A program made the translations under genes and the position numbers. Below the pieces are notes generated by a model, which saw only the letters and a list, made by a program, of their open reading frames with translations, had not been told where the DNA came from and made no database searches. Of a DNA stretch of 64,000 nucleotides, positions 26,492-35,254 are shown one piece after another. The first letter of the stretch is position 1. Each line of letters starts with the position of its first letter. The stretch comes from Anoxybacteroides rupiense (lineage in GTDB: Bacteria > Bacillota > Bacilli > Bacillales > Anoxybacillaceae), in assembly GCF_014196195.1 (NCBI RefSeq), contig NZ_JACIDF010000006.1, positions 1-64,000 on the forward strand, written 5' to 3'.

Positions 26492-29400
26492 ATGGTTCAG
26501 ATAACACAACGTTCATCATTGCGTCCTTGGCTTGCCAAACTAGCTTATCTTCACGACGAATGGGTGAACAAGGGAGATCAAGAAAATGCCAAAAAAGTAC
26601 AGCAGCTGCTGCGGAAAATAGCAGATGAGGAATTTTCCATTGCCTTTTGCGGCCATTTTTCTGCTGGAAAATCAAGCATCATCAATGAATTAATCGGTGA
26701 ACCGCTGCTGCCGTCAAGTCCGATTCCGACAAGCGCTAACCTTGTCAAAGTGAAGGCTGGACGGGAATATGCCCGCATTTTTTATAAGAACGGACAGTCG
26801 GTCGAATATGCGTCTCCCTATGAATATGAACAAATTCGTGCATATTGCAAAAACGGAGAGGAAATTGAAGCGATCGAGATCAGCCGGAAAACGACGCACA
26901 TCCCCGAAGGTGTGGCGATTTTGGATACTCCAGGCATTGACTCGACGGACGATGCGCATCGGCTTGCTACTGAATCAGCGCTTCATTTGGCAGATGTCGT
27001 CTTTTATATGATGGATTATAACCATGTTCAATCGGAATTAAATTTTCAATTTACAAAGGAATTGACAAGTGACGGAAAGGCATTGTATTTAATTGTCAAT
27101 CAGATTGATAAGCACCGTGATGGAGAGCTTTCGTTTTCAGAGTTTCAGCAATCGGTGCGCGAGGCGTTTCGCCAATGGAATGTTCAGGTGGAGCGTATCT
27201 TTTTTACCTCTCTGAAAGAACGAGAACATCCATTCAATGAATTGAATGAGCTTGTCCATTTTTTCCAGCTGCTATTTGCCGAAAAAGAGGCGCGGCTTCT
27301 CTCCGGAGTCGAGGTGGCAGCTAAGCGGCTTGTCAGCGATCACCTTGCTTTTATAGAAAACCAGGATGCCAAAGAGGAAGAGGCCATTTATGCTCGTATG
27401 GAGCATTTAACGAAATCCAAGGAAGAAAGTGATATCGATGATCTTGAGAGCCGACTGCATGAGATTGATGCGCTTTGCGCGGAGGTGGAGACGAAGTTTC
27501 AGCAGGAGCTTGACAGCATTTTAGAGCATGCGTATGTCATGCCGTTTGAAACGAGAGAATTGGCGAAAGCTTATTTGCAATCGGTTCAGCCGGATTTTAA
27601 AATCGGGTTCCTGTTTAGTAAAGCAAAAACAGAGCAGGAACGGAAAGCAAGGCTCACGGCATTTTACGAAAATGTGAAAGAAAAAGCGACATCACAAATC
27701 GAATGGCATGTACGCGACCATCTTGTTCGATTTTTAAAAGAGCATGACATTGGCGATGCCCAGTTAATGAGCCAATGCCAGCAGTTGTCTGCTACATGGA
27801 ATGAGCAGCTGCTAGAGTCGCTTGTTAAAAAAGGAGCGGGGGTTACAGGAGAATCTGTATTAAATTATACAAATGATGTGGCGACGGAATTGAAAAAGCG
27901 GTATCGAAGCGAAGCGATGCACATCTTTGCCCCTGTTTTTTCCTTCTGGAAAAATACGGTGCAAGCAGAGCGAAATGAGCTTGCCGAGCAATTAAAAATA
28001 GAAAAGGAAAAGCAGCAGCTGCTTGATGAATTAGCGAAACGAAAGCAGCAGCGTGACGACCATTACGCCCAATTGCTAGCGCTGTTGGAATCCGCGGCTC
28101 CTAGCCATATACAGGAAGCGCGGGTTCAGGAGCTTGTCAGCGAATTAACGCCAATTCAAGTTGAGCAGGCTGTGCCTTCTGTCGGCAAAGAACAGCATTC
28201 GAATGCTGCGCGTCAAGCAGAAAAAAGTGAGGCGATTCACAGCGAATCGGTGTCATTAAGCAGTGATAAAACAAAAGAAAAAACAGCGAAAGCGATTGCC
28301 GACTTACGCCAAGCTGCCGAGCTTGTGTCTGGCATTCCAGGCATGACACGCTTTATTCATGGATTGACGGAAAAAGCGCGCCGCCTTGAAAACCGAACAT
28401 TTACCGTGGCGCTGTTTGGGGCGTTCAGCGCCGGAAAATCATCGTTCGCCAACGCGTTAATGGGAGAGCAGTTATTGCCATCGTCACCGAATCCAACGAC
28501 GGCAACCATTAATAAAATTGTGCCGCCGACTTCTAGCTATCCACATGGCACAGTGGTCGTTCAGATGAAAACAGCCTCACAGCTGTTAAAGGATTTGCAA
28601 AACTCGTTGCGCTATTTTCATTTGAAGGCGGAAACGATGGAAGAGGCGCTGGGAGCGTGCGAAAAAGCGCTGTTGATCGAAACGGTCGAAGCGAAGGAAA
28701 AGCCGCATTATACGTTCCTGCAGTCGGTCGTCCACGGATACGCAGACGTAAAGGACGTGCTGGGAACCTCTTTGCAAATCGGTCTTGATGAATTCCAGCA
28801 ATATGTAGCTGATGAGACGAAAGCCTGCTTTGTGGAGTGGATGGAGCTGTATTATGACTGTGCGCTCACTCGGCAGGGCATTGCGCTGGTCGATACGCCA
28901 GGGGCGGACTCCATTAATGCCCGTCATACAGGAGTAGCGTTTGAATACATTAAAAATGCCGATGCTGTTTTGTTTGTCACTTACTATAATCATGCCTTCT
29001 CGAAAGCAGACCGCGAGTTTTTAATCCAGCTTGGGCGCGTCAAAGACACATTCAGCATGGATAAAATGTTTTTTATCGTCAATGCTGCGGATCTGGCGAA
29101 TTCACAAGAAGAGTTAGAAACGGTCACTTCCTATGTGAAAGAGCAGCTCGAGCATTTCGGCATCCGTTTTCCGCGCTTGTATGCCTTATCAAGCCGATTG
29201 GCTCTTGAGGAGAAAACAGAAAAAAAACAGCAGCACCATTACGGGATTTTGCGCGAATCTGGGATTCGCGCCTTCGAAGCGGATTTTATTCGCTTCATTA
29301 TGGGAGAATTAACAAATGTAGCCGTAGCGGAGGCGTACGCTGAACTGAAGCGCCTGCGTGCGACTTTGCAAGACTATATGGTCCAAGCGAAACAAGGAAA

Positions 29401-30178
29401 TGAAGAAAAGGCAGCGAAGCGGCAAAAGCTGGGCGACGAACAGGCTCGGATTCAGGCGCTGCTTCAATCCTCTGATCTTGCTATGGATAGGCAAGCATTA
29501 AAACAAGAAATTGCTGAATTAGCGTATTATATCAAGCAGCGTATTTCATTCCGCATGGGCGATTGGTTTAAAGAAGCGTTCAATCCGGCTGCATTGCGTG
29601 ATGATGGCCGAGATATCCGTCAGGCGCTTTCTGGCTGCCTGCGCGAGCTGCTTCAATCTGTCGGTTTTGATTTGGCGCAAGAAATGCGGGCAACGAGCTT
29701 GCGCATTGAACGTTTTCTTACAAACAAGGCACAGGATCGCTTTCAACTGCTTGCAAATGAGATCGGCCGCATTCATCAGGGAATTACGCTATCGAAGGTC
29801 GAGCTTCCTGCATTTGCGACACTGGAGTTTTCTGAAGGGCTTGAGCAGCTGAATGAATCACACTTTAAAAAAGCGCTGTCGCTTTATAAAAATGCAAAAG
29901 CATTTTTTGAACGGGATGAAAAGCGGCTCATGAGAGAAGAAATTGAAAAGCAGCTGCAGCAGCCAATTCATGAATATGTGTCCGAAAATGAAGCGCGCCT
30001 CTTTGCATTTTATCAAGAAGAACACGAAAAGCGGATCCATCATTTGCTTTATGCGCTGCAGCAACAAATGGATGACTATTTTGCAGGCCTCATGACGGCA
30101 CTTACCGAACAAGTGGATGTAGAACATCTCGGTAAAGTGGAGGAGCAGCTGTCGGCTCTCTTACCACAAAATGAGTAA
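26492..30178 (+). CDS. dynA: Two-headed bacterial dynamin
   Basis: 1228 residues, the length of B. subtilis DynA (YpbR), which is a fusion of two dynamin units. First GTPase: P-loop GHFSAGKSS at 54-62, DTPG at 145-148, NQID at 203-206. Second GTPase: GAFSAGKSS at about 643-651 and DTPGAD near 801. Each is followed by long charged helical stalks (for example residues 480-550), and the hydrophobic paddle regions lie towards the ends. DynA tethers and fuses membranes and helps against phage lysis and pore-forming agents. It sits beside the bpsA-bpsB pair, an arrangement kept in Bacillus. No signal peptide; peripheral membrane protein. Confidence 0.95.
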   Translation: MVQITQRSSLRPWLAKLAYLHDEWVNKGDQENAKKVQQLLRKIADEEFSIAFCGHFSAGKSSIINELIGEPLLPSSPIPTSANLVKVKAGREYARIFYKNGQSVEYASPYEYEQIRAYCKNGEEIEAIEISRKTTHIPEGVAILDTPGIDSTDDAHRLATESALHLADVVFYMMDYNHVQSELNFQFTKELTSDGKALYLIVNQIDKHRDGELSFSEFQQSVREAFRQWNVQVERIFFTSLKEREHPFNELNELVHFFQLLFAEKEARLLSGVEVAAKRLVSDHLAFIENQDAKEEEAIYARMEHLTKSKEESDIDDLESRLHEIDALCAEVETKFQQELDSILEHAYVMPFETRELAKAYLQSVQPDFKIGFLFSKAKTEQERKARLTAFYENVKEKATSQIEWHVRDHLVRFLKEHDIGDAQLMSQCQQLSATWNEQLLESLVKKGAGVTGESVLNYTNDVATELKKRYRSEAMHIFAPVFSFWKNTVQAERNELAEQLKIEKEKQQLLDELAKRKQQRDDHYAQLLALLESAAPSHIQEARVQELVSELTPIQVEQAVPSVGKEQHSNAARQAEKSEAIHSESVSLSSDKTKEKTAKAIADLRQAAELVSGIPGMTRFIHGLTEKARRLENRTFTVALFGAFSAGKSSFANALMGEQLLPSSPNPTTATINKIVPPTSSYPHGTVVVQMKTASQLLKDLQNSLRYFHLKAETMEEALGACEKALLIETVEAKEKPHYTFLQSVVHGYADVKDVLGTSLQIGLDEFQQYVADETKACFVEWMELYYDCALTRQGIALVDTPGADSINARHTGVAFEYIKNADAVLFVTYYNHAFSKADREFLIQLGRVKDTFSMDKMFFIVNAADLANSQEELETVTSYVKEQLEHFGIRFPRLYALSSRLALEEKTEKKQQHHYGILRESGIRAFEADFIRFIMGELTNVAVAEAYAELKRLRATLQDYMVQAKQGNEEKAAKRQKLGDEQARIQALLQSSDLAMDRQALKQEIAELAYYIKQRISFRMGDWFKEAFNPAALRDDGRDIRQALSGCLRELLQSVGFDLAQEMRATSLRIERFLTNKAQDRFQLLANEIGRIHQGITLSKVELPAFATLEFSEGLEQLNESHFKKALSLYKNAKAFFERDEKRLMREEIEKQLQQPIHEYVSENEARLFAFYQEEHEKRIHHLLYALQQQMDDYFAGLMTALTEQVDVEHLGKVEEQLSALLPQNE

Positions 30179-30236
30179 TTAGAAAAAACTGAAGCGGTGA
30201 TTGAACGTGCGATTGAAGATAGGGGGGAAGCGAACG

Positions 30237-30431
30237 ATGACGCGGTTTCATGCTTGTGCCACGTGCATTCATTATCGGATGAAAAAAACAGAGAACGGAA
30301 TGTACCGCTATTGTCAACGGCTCGGCTATGAAACGAAGCCGCATTATCAATTTCGCTGCTGGACGCCAAAGCCGCACGTTCGATCACTAATGGAAAAAGA
30401 ACGAGCAAGAGAGGAGAAAAAAGATGAGTGA
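30237..30431 (+). CDS. Small cysteine-containing protein, possible zinc finger
   Basis: 64 residues from ATG 30237 with GGGGGGAAGCG upstream; a frame from 30201 exists but has no site. Contains CATCIHY (CxxC), then YCQRLGY and FRCW, so four cysteines that could bind zinc, and a charged tail. Overlaps the next gene by 8 bases, so it is part of the dynA-ypbS-rhodanese row. Family not recognised. Confidence 0.7.
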   Translation: MTRFHACATCIHYRMKKTENGMYRYCQRLGYETKPHYQFRCWTPKPHVRSLMEKERAREEKKDE

Positions 30432-30702
30432 AGTTCATCATGCGATCACAGCACATTCTCATAAGCAGCATAGACTGATCAAGCAGTTTTTACAGCTCGA
30501 TGCACAACGCGAGCGCTATATTGAGGAAGCGGTGGAGCATTGCCGAAATGGACAGACATTTACTGTTGAAAAGATTAATGAGACGACCAAGCAAATCAAT
30601 GAGCTGGCTAAACAAGGAGTGGTTCCGCAGCGAAAATACGTGACTGTCGACATGGTCGCGGAATACGTAGAACGTCTAAAAACGAAAGGGGAACGTAAAT
30701 GA
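30424..30702 (+). CDS. ypbS: YpbS-like DUF2533 protein
   Basis: 92 residues, soluble, helical, beginning MSEVHHAITAHSHKQHRLIK. GAGGAG lies upstream. It follows the dynamin gene as ypbS follows ypbR in B. subtilis, and I recognise the family by this start and size. Its stop overlaps the ATG of the sulfurtransferase gene (ATGA). Function unknown. Confidence 0.8.
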   Translation: MSEVHHAITAHSHKQHRLIKQFLQLDAQRERYIEEAVEHCRNGQTFTVEKINETTKQINELAKQGVVPQRKYVTVDMVAEYVERLKTKGERK

Positions 30703-31535
30703 AATATATCGTTTCGCCACAATGGGTGTCTGAAAGGCTCTCTCGCGATGATGTGCGGGTCATTGACTGCCGCTTTTACATGGGCGATTCTTCCCGCGGC
30801 ATAAATGAGTACATACAATCTCATATTCCAGGCGCGCTTTATTTTGACTTAGAAAGAGATTTGTCCGGTCCTGTCCGTGAACACGGGGGACGGCATCCAC
30901 TTCCTGATTTTGATGAATTGATGGAGAAATTATCAGCGGCAGGAATTGACCGTCATACGACGATTGTTGCTTATGACGATCAAGATGGTGCAATGGCCGC
31001 TCGTTTTTGGTGGCTGCTGCGCTATTTAGGGCATGAACGTATTTATGTGTTGGATGGCGGCTATACGAGATGGAAAGGGGCTGGATATCCGATAACCGAA
31101 GAAGTGGTTGCATTTCCGAAGCGCACCTTTATTCCAGCCTATCAGCCATCTCTTTTGGCGACGACAGAAGATGTAAGACGCGCAAGTGAACAGGATTCCG
31201 CCATTTTGCTGGATTCACGTGAGCCGAAGCGTTATTTGGGCATTGAAGAGCCTATTGATCGAATGGCTGGCCATATTCCTGGAGCAAAAAATTGTTTTTG
31301 GAAAGATGCACTAACAAGCGAAGGATATTGGAAGAAGCCGCATGAGCAAGCCGCGCGTTTTGCTTCCATTTCGAAGGACGAGAAGATTATCGTGTATTGC
31401 GGTTCAGGTGTCACCGCTTGTCCGAATGTTCTCGCGCTATCGGAAGCGGGCTATACGAATGTGCAGCTATATGTAGGCAGCTTTAGCGATTGGATTTCTT
31501 ATCCGGATCATCCGATTGCAACAGGAGAGAATTAA
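30699..31535 (+). CDS. Thiosulfate/3-mercaptopyruvate sulfurtransferase (two-domain rhodanese)
   Basis: 278 residues with two rhodanese modules. The N-terminal module is inactive; the C-terminal one carries the catalytic Cys234 in VYCGSGVTAC. 'GHIPGAKN' and 'RFWWLLRYLGH' are family hallmarks. Transfers sulfane sulfur from thiosulfate or mercaptopyruvate to thiols or cyanide, in the cytoplasm. The ATG overlaps the stop of ypbS by four bases. The CGSGVT loop leaves thiosulfate versus mercaptopyruvate undecided. Confidence 0.93.
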   Translation: MKYIVSPQWVSERLSRDDVRVIDCRFYMGDSSRGINEYIQSHIPGALYFDLERDLSGPVREHGGRHPLPDFDELMEKLSAAGIDRHTTIVAYDDQDGAMAARFWWLLRYLGHERIYVLDGGYTRWKGAGYPITEEVVAFPKRTFIPAYQPSLLATTEDVRRASEQDSAILLDSREPKRYLGIEEPIDRMAGHIPGAKNCFWKDALTSEGYWKKPHEQAARFASISKDEKIIVYCGSGVTACPNVLALSEAGYTNVQLYVGSFSDWISYPDHPIATGEN

Positions 31536-31604
31536 CAGCATACTTTCCATGCGGCTGACGGAAACTACATATGCAGTTCCTGATTTTCAAAAGAGGTGAA
31601 GCAA

Positions 31605-31745
31605 GTGGGCCGCACAAAGCTCGGAAACGCAAATGCACAGCGCAACAATAACGCCAAGCAAAAAAACGGATTCAACAACGAGTTTGCTTCTTATGCTGAA
31701 ATAGAAGCGAAAAAAATGCAAAACAACCATAAAAACAGTCGCTAG
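31605..31745 (+). CDS. Small gamma-type SASP-like spore protein
   Basis: 46 residues from GTG 31605 with AGAGGTGAAG upstream: GRTKLGNANAQRNNNAKQ, then FNNEFASYAEIEAKKMQ. Very rich in Asn, Gln and Lys; the FxxEFAS segment resembles the GPR-cleavable repeat of gamma-type small acid-soluble spore proteins. I therefore propose a spore-core amino-acid reserve. A strong terminator follows. Confidence 0.65.
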   Translation: MGRTKLGNANAQRNNNAKQKNGFNNEFASYAEIEAKKMQNNHKNSR

Positions 31746-31804
31746 CACGTGTATGTCTAAGACGGGATCAAGTGGAGCTATTTTTTATCAAGCGTTTGTG
31801 AAAG

Positions 31805-31845
31805 GAAAGGGCTGGGAAAATATACAGCCCTTTCTCTTTTTTTTC
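31805..31845 (+). terminator. Rho-independent terminator
   Basis: GAAAGGGCTG pairs perfectly with CAGCCCTTTC (31825-31834), then TCTTTTTTTT. Confidence 0.9.
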
Positions 31846-31878
31846 TTTTATGCTTAAATGATGATAGGAGGGAAAAGC

Positions 31879-32394
31879 ATGAAAAAAATCGTTGCTATTG
31901 TTTTGCTGCTCGGTTTGACTGGATATGGGATTTGGCAGGCTTTGGCAGCCGAACAGCAAAATCGGAAAGCGGGGCTGGCCGTTGGTGATATCGCATATGA
32001 TTTTGCATTAAAAACCCCAGAGGGTCAACAAATTCGTTTATCGGATTTGCGCGGCAAGCCAGTGATCATCAATTTCTGGGCAACTTGGTGCCCGCCTTGT
32101 CAGAAGGAAATGCCGGATATTGAGAAGTTTTACAAGCAGTACAAAGATGATGTGGAGCTTTTATCTGTTCATTTAACATCACAGGACCGCCGCGAAAACT
32201 TAAGCCCATTTATGAAAAAGTATGGCTTAACCTTTCCGATTGTGATGGATGAAAAAGGAGAGGTATTAAAGCTGTATAACATTCAAACCATTCCGACGAC
32301 CTATATGATTGATCGTCAAGGCGTCATTCGCAAAAAGGTAATCGGGCCGATGACATATAAACAAATGCAAGATATCATAAGCCGTCTTCCGTAA
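31879..32394 (+). CDS. yneN: Membrane-anchored thioredoxin-like protein (YneN/ResA type)
   Basis: 171 residues from ATG 31879, which has GGAGGG at good distance; a start seven codons earlier overlaps that site. A signal anchor (KKIVAIVLLLGLTGYGIW) is followed by an AhpC/TSA-Redoxin domain with WATWCPPC (Cys71, Cys74) and the cis-proline IPTTYMID. Such proteins reduce disulfides outside the membrane. In B. subtilis yneN lies before sspN-tlp, the same context as here. Confidence 0.88.
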   Translation: MKKIVAIVLLLGLTGYGIWQALAAEQQNRKAGLAVGDIAYDFALKTPEGQQIRLSDLRGKPVIINFWATWCPPCQKEMPDIEKFYKQYKDDVELLSVHLTSQDRRENLSPFMKKYGLTFPIVMDEKGEVLKLYNIQTIPTTYMIDRQGVIRKKVIGPMTYKQMQDIISRLP

Positions 32395-32509
32395 GAAGCA
32401 TCCTTCAACATGGAGGAGCTTCTTTTTATTTTTTTCGAAAATTTGTAATAAATTTTGCTTATTTAGGAAATTATTAAAATTATAATAAAAATGAGAGGGG
32501 TTGGATCAA

Positions 32510-32641
32510 ATGAGAAAGAACCGAAAGCTGACATTTGAACAATTAGTGTTGGAAAATAAACGGCAATTGTTAAATGATGAGAAAGCGATGGAGGAAATCG
32601 AGAAAAAATTAGAGGAACGGATGCTGAAAAAGGCAGAGTAA
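32510..32641 (+). CDS. FbpB-family small basic protein
   Basis: 43 residues: MRKNRKLTFEQLVLENKRQL then a charged helix. The start, length and 'LVxENKRxL' match FbpB, the Fur-regulated basic protein thought to help the small RNA FsrA in iron sparing. GAGAGGGG precedes the ATG. An AT-rich imperfect palindrome at 32467-32490 (ATTATTAAAATTATAATAA) might be a Fur box, but the match to the consensus is weak. Confidence 0.75.
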   Translation: MRKNRKLTFEQLVLENKRQLLNDEKAMEEIEKKLEERMLKKAE

Positions 32642-32697
32642 AATGATGTATAAGCCGATTTAAACCGAGCACACTAGATGGTGAGGAGGCGAGAGTC

Positions 32698-32841
32698 ATG
32701 AGCAATCCAAAAGGAAGCAGAAAACATTTCGTTCCAAACCATCTAGGCACTCAGCCGCGTGCTGCGGGCGGAAATAAAGGAAAAAAAATGCAGGATCAAT
32801 CAGGGCAGCACGCTCAAGTCATCCAGACAAAGGGTGGGTAA
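32698..32841 (+). CDS. sspN: Small acid-soluble spore protein N
   Basis: 47 residues: [20 protein letters not shown] then [16 protein letters not shown]. This is a clear match to SspN (KxFxPNHxGTQ...GGNKGKxMQDQ). GTGAGGAGGCG precedes the ATG. In B. subtilis sspN and tlp form a forespore operon read by sigma G, as the order here suggests. Confidence 0.93.
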   Translation: MSNPKGSRKHFVPNHLGTQPRAAGGNKGKKMQDQSGQHAQVIQTKGG

Positions 32842-32902
32842 TTTTTTTGTTAACATAATAAAATTATTATAAAATTAAATCGACATCAAGGAGGAATTGA
32901 AG

Positions 32903-33136
32903 ATGGCTTATCAACGTCCAAACCCAGATGATCGCAGTGATAATGTCGAGAAATTACAAAATATGGTGCAAAATACCATTGAAAATATAGAAGAAGCCCA
33001 CGAAGCCATCCCTTTTTCTTCATCAGAAGAACGAAAACAGATCGAAGCCAAAAATAAACGGCGTGAAGAAGCCATTGCTGCGCTGCGTTCTGAAATTAAA
33101 GATGAAGCGGCAGCGCGCCAAAACGGTTATCAGTAA
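32903..33136 (+). CDS. tlp: Spore protein Tlp (thioredoxin-like small acid-soluble protein)
   Basis: 77 residues from ATG 32903, 8 bases after AAGGAGG; the TTG at 32897 is too close to that site. [19 protein letters not shown] and a long charged helix are typical of Tlp. Expressed in the forespore in relatives. Ends in a strong terminator. Confidence 0.92.
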   Translation: MAYQRPNPDDRSDNVEKLQNMVQNTIENIEEAHEAIPFSSSEERKQIEAKNKRREEAIAALRSEIKDEAAARQNGYQ

Positions 33137-33145
33137 CAATGAAAG

Positions 33146-33184
33146 AAGACGATCCCGCTGATGCTGCGGATCGTCTTGTTTGCT
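33146..33184 (+). terminator. Terminator of sspN-tlp
   Basis: AAGACGATCC pairs with GGATCGTCTT (33168-33177), then GTTTG. Confidence 0.75.
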
Positions 33185-33246
33185 ATTTACAGGACAAAAG
33201 GTCATTCATATGGTAAGATAAAGAAAAAAGTAAGTGGGGGAATGCC

Positions 33247-33663
33247 ATGAAAATTGCTGAGAAACAAATCGAAGTACGCTATGCTGAAACGGACCAAATG
33301 GGAGTTGTTTATCACGCCAATTATCTGATTTGGATGGAAATTGGGCGGACCGAATTTATCAAACAGCTCGGATTTCATTATGCTGATATGGAAAAGGAAG
33401 ATATCCTCTCTCCTGTAACCGATTTGCAAATTTCATATAAAAAGCCGCTTCGCTATGGCGATATGGCAACCGTTAGAACATGGATTGATGCCTATGATGG
33501 AATCCGTGTGACGTATGGTTATGAAATCTTTACATCAGACGGCGAGCTGGCGGCAACTGGAAAAACACAGCATGTGTGCGTCAGACGCGATTCCTTTCGA
33601 CCGATTTTAATTCGCAAATATTTTCCGGACTGGCATGAAGCTTACGAGCGTGCCAAAAAGTAA
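33247..33663 (+). CDS. yneP: Acyl-CoA thioesterase, 4-hydroxybenzoyl-CoA/YbgC family
   Basis: 138 residues, hotdog fold. The active-site signature is YAETDQMGVVYHANYLIWME, with the Asp and the HANY element. Hydrolyses acyl-CoA thioesters; the natural substrate in Bacillus is unknown. AAGTGGGGG precedes the ATG. Start of a yneP-yneQ row that here includes an extra thioesterase gene. Confidence 0.92.
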   Translation: MKIAEKQIEVRYAETDQMGVVYHANYLIWMEIGRTEFIKQLGFHYADMEKEDILSPVTDLQISYKKPLRYGDMATVRTWIDAYDGIRVTYGYEIFTSDGELAATGKTQHVCVRRDSFRPILIRKYFPDWHEAYERAKK

Positions 33664-33673
33664 GGCGATACAT

Positions 33674-34003
33674 ATGGCATTCGGCATTCGAAGGAATGAG
33701 CTGGAATTATGGAAGAAAAAAGTGATAAACGGAGAAATCGCTTTTCTCACTCACTTTTGGTATGATCAGCGCTTTCCGCATCATACGACAGTCACAAAAG
33801 TGGGGTGCGGCGATTTAGACAAGCTGCTGGCCTGGGGCGAAAAATATCAGCTTCGTCCTGAATGGGTTCATCAACGGGACTCTTTTCCGCATTTTGATTT
33901 ATTAGGAGAGAAGCAGAAAGAAGTTTTGCGGCAGGAAGGATTGATGGATCATTTAGAGCGATTTCATTTAGAAAAAGGGGATAAGTGCAATGAATGCAAA
34001 TGA
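33674..34003 (+). CDS. yneQ: YneQ-like conserved protein
   Basis: 109 residues from ATG 33674; an upstream start would overlap the thioesterase gene. Reads MAFGIRRNELELWKKKVING, with TVTKVGCGDLDKLLAWG and RPEWVHQRDSFPHFDLLG. This is recognisable as the Bacillus YneQ family, of unknown function. Ends CNECK. Overlaps the start of the next gene by 14 bases, indicating translational coupling. Confidence 0.85.
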   Translation: MAFGIRRNELELWKKKVINGEIAFLTHFWYDQRFPHHTTVTKVGCGDLDKLLAWGEKYQLRPEWVHQRDSFPHFDLLGEKQKEVLRQEGLMDHLERFHLEKGDKCNECK

Positions 34004-34385
34004 AATGGGAAAGGGAACGTTATTAGAAGCGCTTGGAATCGAAATTAAGGAAATAGGGCACGGGCGTGTTGTCGCTGCAATGCCGGTAGATCACCGGACG
34101 CATCAGCCGTTTGGTTTGCTTCATGGCGGAGCGTCGGTTGCCTTGGCGGAAACCGTTGCCAGTCTGGGCGCTTACGCATTGGTGGATCAAGATACAGAAA
34201 GTGTGGCCGGGCTGGAAATCAACGCTAATCACGTACGTCCAGTCCGAAGCGGAACAGTGACAGCGACTGGCACCGTCCTTCACCGCGGCAGAACAACGAT
34301 GGTATGGGATATTCGCATCGTGGACGATCAACAGCGACTTGTTTGTGTCTCTCGCTGTACCATCGCTATTATAAAAAAAAGCTAG
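33990..34385 (+). CDS. PaaI/YdiI-type hotdog thioesterase
   Basis: 131 residues. Signature HQPFGLLHGGASVALAETVA with the catalytic Glu after HGG, as in the YdiI/YuxO (MenI) group that hydrolyses DHNA-CoA or other aryl/acyl-CoAs. Second thioesterase in three genes and translationally coupled to yneQ. In B. subtilis this gene is not between yneQ and yneR, so it is an insertion or a lineage-specific retention. A role in menaquinone synthesis is possible but unproven. Confidence 0.88.
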   Translation: MNANEMGKGTLLEALGIEIKEIGHGRVVAAMPVDHRTHQPFGLLHGGASVALAETVASLGAYALVDQDTESVAGLEINANHVRPVRSGTVTATGTVLHRGRTTMVWDIRIVDDQQRLVCVSRCTIAIIKKS

Positions 34386-34410
34386 CTTTTTTAAGTCAGC
34401 TAGCTTTTTC
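34374..34410 (+). terminator. Bidirectional terminator between convergent genes
   Basis: AAAAAGCTAGC (to 34386) pairs with GCTAGCTTTTT (34399-34409); T-runs on both strands serve the thioesterase row and the minus-strand gene. Confidence 0.85.
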
Positions 34411-34415
34411 GCTTT

Positions 34416-34703
34416 TTATTCAAGTGAAAAAACGGGTTCACTTGCTTGTTCATTAAAATCAACAATCAAATCATGCCCGTCAAAGTACCATATATCGTTG
34501 TCCTCAACAAAAAAGGTGATACCATCTATAGTCGTTTGCGCTTTTGGATCGGAAGGGACGCTTTTTTCCATACCGAGTGAAAAGCCTTTCTGCACGGTGC
34601 TGCATCCACCATATCGTGCAAAAAAGCGAATAGAATCTCCTTCGCGTAAATCAAGCTCCTCTTTATACCATGCTAACGCTTTTGGTTTGATAATAATTTC
34701 CAT
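34416..34703 (-). CDS. yneR: HesB/YneR-like iron-sulfur-scaffold-fold protein
   Basis: 95 residues, HesB-like fold: YKEELDLREGDSIRFFARYG and VQKGFSLGM are typical of YneR. It has one Cys (GGCSTV) instead of the three cysteines of true IscA scaffolds, so iron-sulfur binding is doubtful. Convergent with the yneP-yneQ row, as in B. subtilis. AAGGAGGG precedes the ATG on the minus strand. Confidence 0.88.
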   Translation of the reverse strand: MEIIIKPKALAWYKEELDLREGDSIRFFARYGGCSTVQKGFSLGMEKSVPSDPKAQTTIDGITFFVEDNDIWYFDGHDLIVDFNEQASEPVFSLE

Positions 34704-34838
34704 GATAAACCCTCCTTATTCACCATTATAAAGCATTTTTGGCAAAATGGGCGAATATTTGCTGCAGAAATCATTGACTAAACAGGGCGATGATTACATA
34801 AAGTAAAGATACATCATCCATGAAGGGGGAAAGGTTCA

Positions 34839-34973
34839 TTGACAAAAAAACAAGCTGATTTTCCGTTAAGCTATGAGTCAGATGGGATCATGAAGAAAAA
34901 GCATCAGAAAAAGCCTTCGACACCTAAAAAAGAAAATAAGGATTTTTTCAATACGACGCAAGCAAGTGAATAA
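34839..34973 (+). CDS. Small hydrophilic protein, probably spore-associated
   Basis: 44 residues from TTG 34839 with GAAAGGTTC upstream: MTKKQADFPLSYESDGIMKK, then Lys-rich sequence ending FFNTTQASE. Highly charged, no cysteines. A terminator (AGTAGCC/GGCTACT) follows directly. Size and composition recall minor spore proteins; no family assigned. Confidence 0.55.
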   Translation: MTKKQADFPLSYESDGIMKKKHQKKPSTPKKENKDFFNTTQASE

Positions 34974-35002
34974 AGTAGCCATGCAGCAGGCTACTTTTTT
35001 AT
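34974..35002 (+). terminator. Rho-independent terminator
   Basis: AGTAGCC pairs with GGCTACT, followed by TTTTT. Confidence 0.85.
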
Positions 35003-35079
35003 TGCAATAAACAAATTTTTACTATACAAATAGTTATTTCAACGCTATTATTAATAAGGACACATATTTTGGAGAAGGG

Positions 35080-35217
35080 GTGACGTTTTCGCATATGAGT
35101 AGTCGAAGTTCAAACGAACCTGAGCCGGAATACTGCGGGGAAGCATTGCCTTTTCCTTTGCGAATGAACGAGCTACTCGCCATCCGAAAACGGGCTCCAT
35201 TCGAAAGGAAAAGATAG
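35080..35217 (+). CDS. Possible leader ORF before corA
   Basis: A 45-codon frame from GTG 35080, preceded by GGAGAAGG, reads SHMSSRSSNEPEPEYCGE and ends FERKR. It ends 37 bases before the corA start. The start signal is moderate and the codon use is acceptable, but I know no homologue; it may be a regulatory leader peptide or chance. Confidence 0.3.
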   Translation: MTFSHMSSRSSNEPEPEYCGEALPFPLRMNELLAIRKRAPFERKR

Positions 35218-35254
35218 CAAGCCTTCCTCGCTTGGAAAAGGAGGAAGCGTGCAT

